A DNA stretch of 15,851 bases, taken from positions 1 through 15,851 of the forward strand of contig DOVA01000239.1 of assembly GCA_003520315.1 (NCBI GenBank). The letters run 5' to 3'. The translations under genes were made by a program, and so were the position numbers. The notes beneath the pieces were generated by a model that did not search any database, had not been told where the DNA came from, and was given only the letters and a program-made list of their open reading frames with translations. Positions within the stretch are counted from its first letter, which is position 1. Every line of letters begins with the position of its first letter. This DNA comes from Rikenellaceae bacterium (GTDB taxonomy: Bacteria > Bacteroidota > Bacteroidia > Bacteroidales > UBA932). Of the stretch, positions 1-7,480 are shown in pieces.

Positions 1-808
1 AAATATGGGACTTAATATGTCCAAGAACTGGAGTAAAGTTATTAAACTTCCGGAGAATGTGTCTGAGTATTATAATCCATATACCTGGAACTCAGGGAAC
101 TTAAGAAACGGAATTAAAGTAGGCTATCCTGTTACTTCAATTACAGGTTTGGACTTTCAGCGTAACAAGGATGGAAAGGTTCTGATTGACCCATCTACAG
201 GTTTACCTCTTGTATCAAGCACATGGTCTGTGCTTGGCGACCGCGAGCCTGACCTCATGTTTGGCTTTACACTCTCTGTGAGGTATAAGAGTTTTTCACT
301 ATCAGCTCTGCTTGATGGAAAATTAGGCACACAGGTGGTTAATGGCACTAAACGCTGGATGATGCAACAAGGATTCAGTAAAGAATCTGTTAAGATGAGA
401 GAAGCAGGGCCAGTAGTGTTTAACGGAGTGTTGAAAGATGGTTTACAGGACTCTGATAACCCTACAGTCAACAGCATCGGAGTTAAATTGGGAGATCTTC
501 AGTATGGGTATGCAGGAAATGATTATGACTGGATTGAAAAAGGTATTAACTATTTGAGAGTTCAGGAACTTCGTTTAAATTACAATGTTAACAGGAAATG
601 GCTTGAGAGTGTAACAAAAGGGATTGTTTCTGCTGCTTCAATATATGTTATGGGCACTGACCTTTTTGTATTCACAAATTATTCAGGAATTGACGTAGTA
701 AGTAACTCTAACTCCGCATCACTCGGCGGTACCGGTGGAGTAGGGTTTGACATGATGGCAATAGCTGCTCCGAGAGGCTTGTCATTTGGTATCAATCTAA
801 CATTTTAA
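1..808 (+). CDS. SusC/RagA-type TonB-dependent transporter, C-terminal part (set 1; 5' end outside window)
   Basis: This is the last 268 residues of a SusC-family outer-membrane transporter; the reading frame is open from base 2, so the ATG at base 5 is internal. Signal peptide, N-terminal extension and plug lie upstream of the window. What remains is the end of the beta-barrel: the GDREPDLMFGFTLSVRYKSF block (about nt 233-292) matches NREPKVIGGLNNSFRYKNLD in the third SusC of this window. The late signature FVFTNYSGIDVV and the terminal strand FGINLTF are the usual SusC ending, with C-terminal Phe recognised for barrel assembly. The family forms a TonB-driven barrel capped by a SusD lipoprotein that imports oligomers. 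The cognate SusD starts 12 bases after the stop, so the two are surely co-transcribed. Close resemblance to the third SusC marks both as one subclass. The substrate is unknown. Confidence 0.93.
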   Translation, partial: NMGLNMSKNWSKVIKLPENVSEYYNPYTWNSGNLRNGIKVGYPVTSITGLDFQRNKDGKVLIDPSTGLPLVSSTWSVLGDREPDLMFGFTLSVRYKSFSLSALLDGKLGTQVVNGTKRWMMQQGFSKESVKMREAGPVVFNGVLKDGLQDSDNPTVNSIGVKLGDLQYGYAGNDYDWIEKGINYLRVQELRLNYNVNRKWLESVTKGIVSAASIYVMGTDLFVFTNYSGIDVVSNSNSASLGGTGGVGFDMMAIAAPRGLSFGINLTF

Positions 809-820
809 CGGATTAAAACT

Positions 821-2611
821 ATGAGAAAAATATTATTATCTTTTACTGTACTTCTGGCAATTAGTTTTACCTCTTCATGCTCTGATTGGCTGGATGTAAA
901 TAAAAATATTGACTCCCCCGATTGGGTTGAGCCTGTTTTAAGGCTTGCGCCTATTCTTGAAGCTTATGAGGGGATTCCTTATGATTTAAGAGCTTTGGCT
1001 CCTATAGTTGGTTATATGGGAGGAGGCTCGACCTATGCCAGCACATTTGGTGCAAGTCACTCTTACCTTATAGCCAGCGATGGTGGTGGAGAGGCTTGGA
1101 GAATGGTATATTGGCTTCAGGGTATGAACCTTGAGAATTTGATTGATGATGCCAAAAAGTTGAACCAGTCAACGATTGCAGGTATTGGCTATGCTGTCAA
1201 AGCTTTTTCCTGGCATATTCTTGCTTCTCTGCACGGAGATATCCCTGTAGATGATGCATTTGTTCCCGGACTTCTTTCACATGACTACGATAATCAGGAA
1301 TATGCCTATCAAAAAGTAAGAGAATGGGCAAGATTGGCTATCGCCGAACTTGAAAAAACAGACCAAACTGTCTATCCAACATTATCCAAATATGATGTTG
1401 TCTATGGAGGAGATGCCATAAAGTGGAAAAAGTTTGCCTATGCGGTGCTTGCAAGGAATTATATTACTCTTTCTATGAAGGGTGCAAATTATCTCGATTC
1501 TGCAATTACTTGTGCAAATAATTCATTTACAAGTGCTGCAGATGACCCTAAAATTAAACTTGAAGCAACCGGAGTATCTTCAACATCCAATTTCTTTGGA
1601 GTTTTAAGAGGCAATCTTGCGAATACCTTGGTACAGTCTGACTATATAGTACAGCTTCTTACTGGAACTATTCCAAACTACAACGCTGCCGGCTCTATTG
1701 AAGGTCTTAGTCCTTACCAGAATATAACTAATACATTGACACTCGATCCGCGTGCCATTCTTTTGCTTGGCACTAAGGATACCATGCCTGCTGATCAAAA
1801 CAGCATAAAACTGGGTACATATAAATTTATCGGGACAAGACCTGGATATGGATCAAACTGCAACTTTTGGGGGCTAACAGTATCACCGACTGCTGCAACT
1901 TCAGGCACAGGAAGATGGTTATATAGAGATGATGCCCCATGGCCGTTAACCTCATATGCTGAAATATGCTTTATCAAGGCAGAGGCTCAGTTTCGCAAGG
2001 GACTCAAGGCTGAGGCTTTTGAAACTTTCAAGGCCGGTGTGGCAGCTCACATGGATTTTGTAAAGAGTTATATTGTTGCAGGCACACCTGTTAAAAATAC
2101 TTCAAACAAGCAAACTTCAGTCATAGGAGATAAAATTACGACAGCTAGATTTACTACTCTTGCCAATGAGTATTTGGCAAGCAATTTTGTAAATGGCATG
2201 TCTCTTGACAATTTCACACTCTCTCATATAATGATGCAAAAGTATGTTGCATTATTCCCTTGGAGTTATGAGATTTGGAATGATATTAGACGTTATCATT
2301 ATGACCTGTTGTTGGGATCAAGCGGTATACCGGAATCGGGTCTCTCATGGACTCCTACAACACGTTATCACAAACAGGACAGTGACGCATCAAGACTTTT
2401 TAAAGGCTTTTTCCTTCCCCCTGCAGATGTTCAAAACAGAAGATCAAAATTTGCGACAGCAAACTTAGGATCACCATGTTACAGACTTCGTCCTCGATAT
2501 AATTCAGAGTATATGTGGAATATTCCTTCACTTAAAAAGCTTACTCCTATTCCGGGTGATGCAGACAATTATCATACCTCAATGGTGTGGTTCTGTATTC
2601 CAAATAATTAA
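821..2611 (+). CDS. SusD-like outer-membrane lipoprotein, SusD_2 class (set 1)
   Basis: This 596-aa surface lipoprotein should act as the substrate-binding lid of the upstream SusC. A type II signal peptide ends at Cys20 (FTSSC), followed by SDWLDVNKN, a typical start for this class; the acidic residue at +2 fits surface export in Bacteroidota. Recognisable blocks are IAGIGYAVKAFSWHILASLH (119-138, TPR-like helices) followed by GDIPVDDAF, SYAEICFIKAEAQFRKGLKA (378-397), the long helix EAFETFKAGVAAHMDFVKSY, and WSYEIWNDIRRYHYD (481-495). The C-terminus (RLRPRYNSEYMWN ... DNYHTSMVWF) is also typical, so the gene is full length. I assign it to the SusD_2 (PF12771-like) class rather than SusD_RagB because it lacks the RRERRIEL and QNPGW-type ending seen in set 2. 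There is no clear Shine-Dalgarno before ATG 821, which is normal in this phylum. The ligand cannot be inferred. Confidence 0.93.
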   Translation: MRKILLSFTVLLAISFTSSCSDWLDVNKNIDSPDWVEPVLRLAPILEAYEGIPYDLRALAPIVGYMGGGSTYASTFGASHSYLIASDGGGEAWRMVYWLQGMNLENLIDDAKKLNQSTIAGIGYAVKAFSWHILASLHGDIPVDDAFVPGLLSHDYDNQEYAYQKVREWARLAIAELEKTDQTVYPTLSKYDVVYGGDAIKWKKFAYAVLARNYITLSMKGANYLDSAITCANNSFTSAADDPKIKLEATGVSSTSNFFGVLRGNLANTLVQSDYIVQLLTGTIPNYNAAGSIEGLSPYQNITNTLTLDPRAILLLGTKDTMPADQNSIKLGTYKFIGTRPGYGSNCNFWGLTVSPTAATSGTGRWLYRDDAPWPLTSYAEICFIKAEAQFRKGLKAEAFETFKAGVAAHMDFVKSYIVAGTPVKNTSNKQTSVIGDKITTARFTTLANEYLASNFVNGMSLDNFTLSHIMMQKYVALFPWSYEIWNDIRRYHYDLLLGSSGIPESGLSWTPTTRYHKQDSDASRLFKGFFLPPADVQNRRSKFATANLGSPCYRLRPRYNSEYMWNIPSLKKLTPIPGDADNYHTSMVWFCIPNN

Positions 2612-2620
2612 GAATAACTA

Positions 2621-2627
2621 AAAAAGG
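2621..2627 (+). promoter_or_regulatory. Shine-Dalgarno-like site choosing the second ATG of the DUF4397 gene
   Basis: AAAAAGG ends 7 bases before ATG 2635 but only 1 base before ATG 2629. The spacing favours initiation at 2635 (MKK...) rather than at 2629 (MIMKK...). The same arrangement, AAGG-W-ATGAT-W-ATGAAAA, precedes the third SusD at 13950-13967. Confidence 0.5.
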
Positions 2628-2634
2628 AATGATA

Positions 2635-3462
2635 ATGAAAAAAATATTTACATTAATCTCAATTTTAATGGTTATAGGGCTCGTCTCATGTGAAACCAAC
2701 GAGATCAAATATGAGACAACACCTATAGATCAGTCCAGATTTGCACAGGTAAGACTGGTCTACGATTTACCATTGGTTACATCATCTTCTTCGAATGTGG
2801 CATGGCTTGTTTACAATGGAGATACAGTTTCCAGGGTTTCAACTCCGTTAGGCAGCATTTTCCCTAACAGCGCCGCCAAGTATCATGTATTGCCTATTGG
2901 CACCAGCTCTGTTAAACTGCTGAAGGTCACTACACGTGACGTGACTTATGACGGCACTTTTAATCTTGAAGCTGGTAGATGGAGTGCATTTGTTTACAAC
3001 ACATCTGAACCTCCTATTATGGTTCAGGAACCAGAGGTTTATCAAACAGGAGATCCTTGGGCTGATACCGTTTGTTATATAAGGTTTGTCAATCTGTTTC
3101 ATAAGGCAGACGGAACTCCTATGGGCAAACTATATTTAAAGGGCAAAAGGACCATTAACAACGTGGTAACTTATATTGATATAGCAAGTGCAAACTATGG
3201 AGAAGCTTCAGACTATGTGCCTTATAAACTTTACCGTCAGGGGATAAAAGTATGGAGTGGCACCGAGTCATCTCTTGTGTTTACTGTGTTTGATGAGAAC
3301 GGGACGCAGCTTCAGTATTATAAAACAGCCACAACGAAAGGTCCTTATGAGGCTACGGGTATGAGTATGGCTAAAGGGGTAAATTACATTTTGCACTTTA
3401 ATGGCAAAGATGGAACATATGCAACACAGGCCTATAGGATGAGTCAATTTCAGGTAAATTAA
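2635..3462 (+). CDS. DUF4397-like outer-membrane lipoprotein, candidate accessory ligand-binding protein
   Basis: This predicted lipoprotein has 275 aa from ATG 2635; an in-frame ATG at 2629 would add two residues. A short type II signal peptide ends at Cys19 (GLVSC) and is followed by ETNE, acidic residues compatible with surface export. The mature protein looks all-beta and two-part: a first unit opens with FAQVRLVYDLP (36-46) and a second with CYIRFVNLFHKADGTPMGKL (147-166). These resemble the strand that opens DUF4397 domains (RVVNASPD-like), hence the call, which is by recognition only. The gene sits 23 bases behind a SusD gene, the slot where SusE/SusF-type surface glycan-binding lipoproteins are found in other loci. 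A role as an extra surface ligand binder for set 1 is therefore inference from position. No catalytic motif is visible. The gene is followed after 3 bases by the DUF4251 gene, if the latter starts at 3466. Confidence 0.7.
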   Translation: MKKIFTLISILMVIGLVSCETNEIKYETTPIDQSRFAQVRLVYDLPLVTSSSSNVAWLVYNGDTVSRVSTPLGSIFPNSAAKYHVLPIGTSSVKLLKVTTRDVTYDGTFNLEAGRWSAFVYNTSEPPIMVQEPEVYQTGDPWADTVCYIRFVNLFHKADGTPMGKLYLKGKRTINNVVTYIDIASANYGEASDYVPYKLYRQGIKVWSGTESSLVFTVFDENGTQLQYYKTATTKGPYEATGMSMAKGVNYILHFNGKDGTYATQAYRMSQFQVN

Positions 3463-3468
3463 TTAATT
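3457..3468 (+). repeat. Three tandem AATT units across a stop/start junction
   Basis: AATT occurs three times in a row. The run contains the TAA stop of the DUF4397 gene (3460-3462) and the putative ATT start of the next gene (3466-3468). Because any number of AATT units keeps the upstream stop in frame, loss or gain of a unit would only change the distance between stop and start. In such AT-rich DNA this can be chance. Confidence 0.6.
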
Positions 3469-3975
3469 GAGAAAAGATTTTTTCTGGTATCAATTTTGTC
3501 TATTGCCGTATTTTCTATTGGATATTCTCAAAGCAAAGCAGAAAAAGAAGCTGCTGCTCAGGCTCTTTTTGAGAGTGCGAAAGCTGCTATTGAGTCCAAG
3601 GATTTTGTAATTGTTCCTGACAGTTATGAGAAAGAAGACGGCACAATGGAGACTAATACCGATAATTCACATTTTCTTGCTTACGAGGGAGGCCAGTATC
3701 TTTTTTTACAGGGGAGTATAGTCTGCAATAACAACTATACAAATAAAACTACGGTCAATAGTTTTGAACAAAAGATAGATAAAAAAGGTAATCTCTCTGT
3801 TCTTATGCAGATATCTGGTTCTCAAGTCAATGCCAGAGTTGAAATTATGGTCAGAAAGGGAACTAACTATGCAGAGGTTATAATTACTCCTTCCAACGGG
3901 AAAACAAAAACTTTCTCAGGAGAGATAGTTCCAAGAAGCAAGGCCAAGTATTATAAAAAGTCAAACATAATTTAG
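3466..3975 (+). CDS. Secreted DUF4251 family protein with a non-standard start codon
   Basis: This small exported protein of about 169 aa matches my recollection of DUF4251 proteins of Bacteroidota: an alanine-rich helix (KAEKEAAAQALFESAKAAIE), then SKDFVIVPD, a beta-rich middle, KIDKKGNLSVLMQISG (about 103-118), a strand NARVEIMVRKGTNYAEVIIT, and the ending FSGEIVPRSKAKYYK. Its biochemical role is unknown. The start is the oddity. The frame opens at stop 3460-3462 and has no ATG or GTG before the mature domain. Beginning at ATT 3466 gives a perfect signal peptide (n-region EKR, hydrophobic core FFLVSILSIAVFSIG, cleavage near GYS|QS with Gln at +1). The first standard alternative, TTG 3496, would lack the charged n-region and cut the core in half. 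There is no lipobox Cys, so a periplasmic protein is expected. It lies directly behind the DUF4397 gene and is the last gene of operon 1. Confidence 0.8.
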   Translation: MEKRFFLVSILSIAVFSIGYSQSKAEKEAAAQALFESAKAAIESKDFVIVPDSYEKEDGTMETNTDNSHFLAYEGGQYLFLQGSIVCNNNYTNKTTVNSFEQKIDKKGNLSVLMQISGSQVNARVEIMVRKGTNYAEVIITPSNGKTKTFSGEIVPRSKAKYYKKSNII

Positions 3976-4006
3976 ATTTCGCACCATCATAAAATGCTAT
4001 AAATGA

Positions 4007-4043
4007 GAGGCTGTCTTAAAACCAGGCAGCCTCTTTGTATTTT
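4007..4043 (+). terminator. Intrinsic terminator closing operon 1
   Basis: GAGGCTGTCT (4007-4016) pairs with AGGCAGCCTC (4024-4033), giving 10 pairs including one G-U, with a 7-base loop (TAAAACC). An interrupted T-rich stretch (TTTGTATTTT) follows. The hairpin lies 31 bases after the DUF4251 stop and separates operon 1 from operon 2. Confidence 0.8.
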
Positions 4044-4088
4044 ATTCACTTTTTGTTACCTTTACTAAAATTTAGTTATAATTTAAAT

Positions 4089-4120
4089 TTTCATTTCCGC
4101 ATTTCTATATTATAGATTTG
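4089..4120 (+). promoter_or_regulatory. Candidate Bacteroidota housekeeping promoter for the second SusC/SusD operon
   Basis: TAGATTTG at 4113-4120 is an exact match to the Bacteroidota -7 consensus TAnnTTTG. TTTC at 4089-4092, 20 bases upstream, is one mismatch from the -33 element TTTG at the usual spacing. Transcription would start near 4127, leaving a 5' leader of about 65 bases before the SusC start codon. The region is AT-rich, so a chance match is possible. No operator or riboswitch was recognised in 3976-4192. Confidence 0.4.
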
Positions 4121-4192
4121 TTTTCTTTATATCTATGACAAAGTTCTATTTTGTTAACATTGTTCCATTTTACTAACCTAAATTATTAAACT

Positions 4193-7100
4193 ATGCATGT
4201 TTCAAAGAAAGAAAACCTTTCGGTACGAAGAGTACTGTTGGTTTTTGCCCTCCTGCTTTTTGCAGGTCCTATCTGGGCACAGAACATAAAGGTTACCGGT
4301 ATAGTTACTGACACCAAGGGAATTCCTCAAATTGGTGTTGCTGTAACTGTTAGTGGCACCACAACCGGTACCTATACTGATGAAAAAGGTGCCTATTCTA
4401 TTTCTGTTCCATCCAATGGAATTCTTCAGTTTTCTGCAATTGGGATGAAAACCCAGCAGATACCGGTCAATAACCGTTCAGTCATCAATGTTGTGATTGA
4501 AGAAGAATCCTTTATGTTGGGAGAGTTAGTTGTTGTAGGTTTTGGTACTCAGAAGAAAGAGAACCTTACAGGTTCTGTTACAACAGTTGATGTATCAAAA
4601 GCTCTTCAAGGAAAGCCTATTGTTGATGTAGCCAAAGGCCTTCAGGGAGTGGTCCCTGGTTTGACCATTACTTATTCAAATGGGGGAATAAACAACTCCC
4701 CTGTTATTAATGTCCGTGGTATGGGGTCTATTAATGCTACAAATAAAAACGGAGGTTCTCCTCTTATTGTTGTGGACAACGTTGTTGTTGACGACATAAA
4801 TCTTATTAATCCGGAGGATATTGAGTCGATAACCGTATTGAAAGATGCAGCTTCTACGTCTATTTATGGAGCAAGGGCTGCTTTTGGAGTGATGCTGATA
4901 AAGACAAAATCCGGAAAGAAAGGCGACAAATTTACTATCTCGTATTCAAGCAACTACGCCTTTAGTACGCCCACATTGCTTCCTGAATTTGCCAAAGATC
5001 CTGTAGCAGAGATACGGGCAACAGATGCAGCAATGTCAAGGTTTGGAGGAACGGGTATGGAAATATTTGGAATGACTGCTTCCACCCTTATACCGGGTAT
5101 CCAAAAGTGGTTAAGTACATACAAGGACAATAGAAAAGGAGATCAAATGATAAAGGGTGAGGATTTTGACATTGTAAACGGCAGGGTCAATTTCTTCAGA
5201 ATTTGGGACCCTGTAGATGTCATGTTTCAATCATGGATTCCTCAGATCAATCAAAACTTGCAAGTCTCTGGCGGCACTGACAAACTAAGTTTTTATGCTT
5301 CAGGTGCTTATAATTATCAGGAAGGGGTATTGAAAATTAATACCGATACAAAAAACAAGTACAATATGACAGTTGGTTTAAATGCTAGCGTCAATAAATG
5401 GCTTGATTTGGAAATCAAAATTATTGGTCGTAATTACACCTATAAAGAGCCTTACATCGGATATATGGACCCTTATTATACAATGTGGCGTTGGGGTGCT
5501 TACATGCCTTACGGAAGGTATACTGACGAGAATGGTATAACAGGGTATTTCAGAGGGGCACATGGCTTTCTTGCAGCAGCAAGAAAAAATTCTGAAAAAG
5601 AGACATATAACAACTCAGGAGTTAATGCAACTATAAAACTTGCCAAAACATTGAATCTGAGGACAGAGTTTGCATACAGCACAACTAACCGTCTGAATTA
5701 TGTTCACGGAGGTACTGTACAGCTCTGGGATTACTGGGGTGCTAATCCTCCTCTGGTTATGAATACACTTGGTACTGGTTCTACAGACAGGGTTGAGTAT
5801 TCTTCAAGAAGGTACACACAAATAACATCCAATACCTATGCTACTTACTCTGAGTCTTTTGGAGACCACTCTGTAAAGGTTATTGCAGGTGTTAACTTCG
5901 AAAATGGGGATTTTATCTATCATAATAGTCAGAGAAGGACATTGATGGATCCTGATAAGGGTGAAATTCCTCTTGCAACAGGGGATCAATATGTTGACGG
6001 AGATCACTCAGACTGGGCAGTTGCGGGTATTTTTGGAAGAATAAATTATGATTATAAAGGTAAATATTTGCTCGAACTTAATGGCAGATATGACGGTTCG
6101 TCAAATTTCCCTTCAGGCTCAAGGTGGGCATTTTTCCCTTCATTCTCTGTTGGATACCGTATTTCTGAAGAACCATGGTGGCAGAACATAAAAGACATTG
6201 TTAGCAGTGCAAAGATCAGAGGTTCTTATGGTAGTATTGGTAACCAAGACGTTGGTGCTGACAGATTTATTTCAACTATGACTACCTCTTCTTCTTTAAA
6301 CTGGCTGAATTCTTCTGGCTTGAGACCTGTTTATACTAACAATCCTGCAAATGTTTCAAAAAATCTCAAATGGGAAACTATTAATACCATAAATGTCGGC
6401 CTGGACATGGGATTTTTAAAAAATGAACTACAGCTAACTTTTGACTGGTTCATTCGAGAGAATAAGAACATGATTGCTCCTGGTACTACATTACCTGCAG
6501 CGTTTGGTGTGGGTGCTGCTTCTCAAAATTCCGGTTCATTAAGGACATCAGGATGGGAAGTAGAGCTTAATTATAATCACAATTTTAAACATGACGCATA
6601 CTTTTATGGGACTCTTACTCTTTCGGACTATCAGAGTAAAATAACTGAATGGACAGGCAATGATTCAAAAATGCTGTATACAAATTATAAAGGGAAAAAA
6701 ATTGGCGAGATCTGGGGTTTCAAAAATGCCGGATACTTCAAAGATGCTGCCGATGTCACAAATTCTCCAAGTCAGGTAAAGCTTCAGAACGGATCATTTG
6801 TTTACGGCCCTGGTGATGTTAAGTATGCAAATTTAAACGATGATAATGAGATTACAGGTGGAAGTCAGACACTGGATGATCATGGCGATCTTACAGTAAT
6901 AGGCAATACAACTCCAAGGTATCAGTATGGAATACGACTTGGAGGCGGGTGGAAAGGTTTTGACATTGATATGTATTTCCAGGGTGTGGGTAAAAGAGAT
7001 ATGTGGGGGACAGGCAGTATGGTGATTCCTCTTTACAATGCTGCCAACTGCACAATGTATCAACATCAGATGGATTTCTGGACTCCTGAAAATTCCGACG

Positions 7101-7468
7101 CATATTATCCTAATCCATCAGCCGGAAGTGAAAACGCTTCTACAATATCAAATATGGCAGGACTGTCAAATGCTGCTGCAGCAACAGGAAGAAATTTTTA
7201 TCCTCAGGATAAATATCTGCTCAACCTTGCTTATTTGAGATTCAAAAACTTAACCGTTGGTTATACAGTTCCGGCCAATCTGACAAAGAAAATATCAATT
7301 GAAAAAGTCAGAATCTATCTTAGTGGTCAGAATCTGTTTGAAATTAAAAAGACAGATCTTCCAATTGATCCTGAAATAACATCTGGTTCTCCTTCTTTTA
7401 ATGCTTATTACGGAAGAACAATGCCATTTACCAGAACATACTCATTTGGCATACAGGTTTCATTATAA
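4193..7468 (+). CDS. SusC/RagA-type TonB-dependent outer-membrane transporter (set 2)
   Basis: A complete 1091-aa transporter. A signal peptide ends about A29 (PIWA|QN), leaving Gln at the mature N-terminus. Residues 31-104 form the carboxypeptidase-D-regulatory-like beta-sandwich extension of SusC proteins (IKVTGIVTD ... GTTTGTYTDEKGAYSI ... LQFSAIGM). ELVVVGFG at 111-118 is the TonB-box-like segment. The plug follows to about residue 240, with its hallmark NPEDIESITVLKDAAS (206-221) and STSIYGARAAFGVMLIKTKS (221-240). The remainder is the 22-strand barrel, including GNTTPRYQYG and FQGVGKRDMWG near nt 6900-7010, and it ends in TYSFGIQVSL. It pairs with the SusD that starts 12 bases later. 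Start 4193 gives a complete signal peptide and no other start fits better. The role is energised import of a large nutrient ligand; the ligand is unknown. Its barrel end differs clearly from those of sets 1 and 3 (VSL rather than LTF), so it belongs to another subclass. Confidence 0.97.
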   Translation: MHVSKKENLSVRRVLLVFALLLFAGPIWAQNIKVTGIVTDTKGIPQIGVAVTVSGTTTGTYTDEKGAYSISVPSNGILQFSAIGMKTQQIPVNNRSVINVVIEEESFMLGELVVVGFGTQKKENLTGSVTTVDVSKALQGKPIVDVAKGLQGVVPGLTITYSNGGINNSPVINVRGMGSINATNKNGGSPLIVVDNVVVDDINLINPEDIESITVLKDAASTSIYGARAAFGVMLIKTKSGKKGDKFTISYSSNYAFSTPTLLPEFAKDPVAEIRATDAAMSRFGGTGMEIFGMTASTLIPGIQKWLSTYKDNRKGDQMIKGEDFDIVNGRVNFFRIWDPVDVMFQSWIPQINQNLQVSGGTDKLSFYASGAYNYQEGVLKINTDTKNKYNMTVGLNASVNKWLDLEIKIIGRNYTYKEPYIGYMDPYYTMWRWGAYMPYGRYTDENGITGYFRGAHGFLAAARKNSEKETYNNSGVNATIKLAKTLNLRTEFAYSTTNRLNYVHGGTVQLWDYWGANPPLVMNTLGTGSTDRVEYSSRRYTQITSNTYATYSESFGDHSVKVIAGVNFENGDFIYHNSQRRTLMDPDKGEIPLATGDQYVDGDHSDWAVAGIFGRINYDYKGKYLLELNGRYDGSSNFPSGSRWAFFPSFSVGYRISEEPWWQNIKDIVSSAKIRGSYGSIGNQDVGADRFISTMTTSSSLNWLNSSGLRPVYTNNPANVSKNLKWETINTINVGLDMGFLKNELQLTFDWFIRENKNMIAPGTTLPAAFGVGAASQNSGSLRTSGWEVELNYNHNFKHDAYFYGTLTLSDYQSKITEWTGNDSKMLYTNYKGKKIGEIWGFKNAGYFKDAADVTNSPSQVKLQNGSFVYGPGDVKYANLNDDNEITGGSQTLDDHGDLTVIGNTTPRYQYGIRLGGGWKGFDIDMYFQGVGKRDMWGTGSMVIPLYNAANCTMYQHQMDFWTPENSDAYYPNPSAGSENASTISNMAGLSNAAAATGRNFYPQDKYLLNLAYLRFKNLTVGYTVPANLTKKISIEKVRIYLSGQNLFEIKKTDLPIDPEITSGSPSFNAYYGRTMPFTRTYSFGIQVSL

Positions 7469-7480
7469 CACTTTAATGCG

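Noticed and set aside
809..820. Possible processing hairpin between SusC and SusD genes of set 1
   Set aside because: The 12-base gap has no inverted repeat, and the equivalent gaps in sets 2 and 3 show none either.
4197..4289. Out-of-frame ATG four bases into the second SusC gene opening a short frame (also at 10769 in the third)
   Set aside because: The frames are about 30 and 14 codons, unrelated in sequence, and arise simply from the shared ATGYATG start. There is no evidence of translation.
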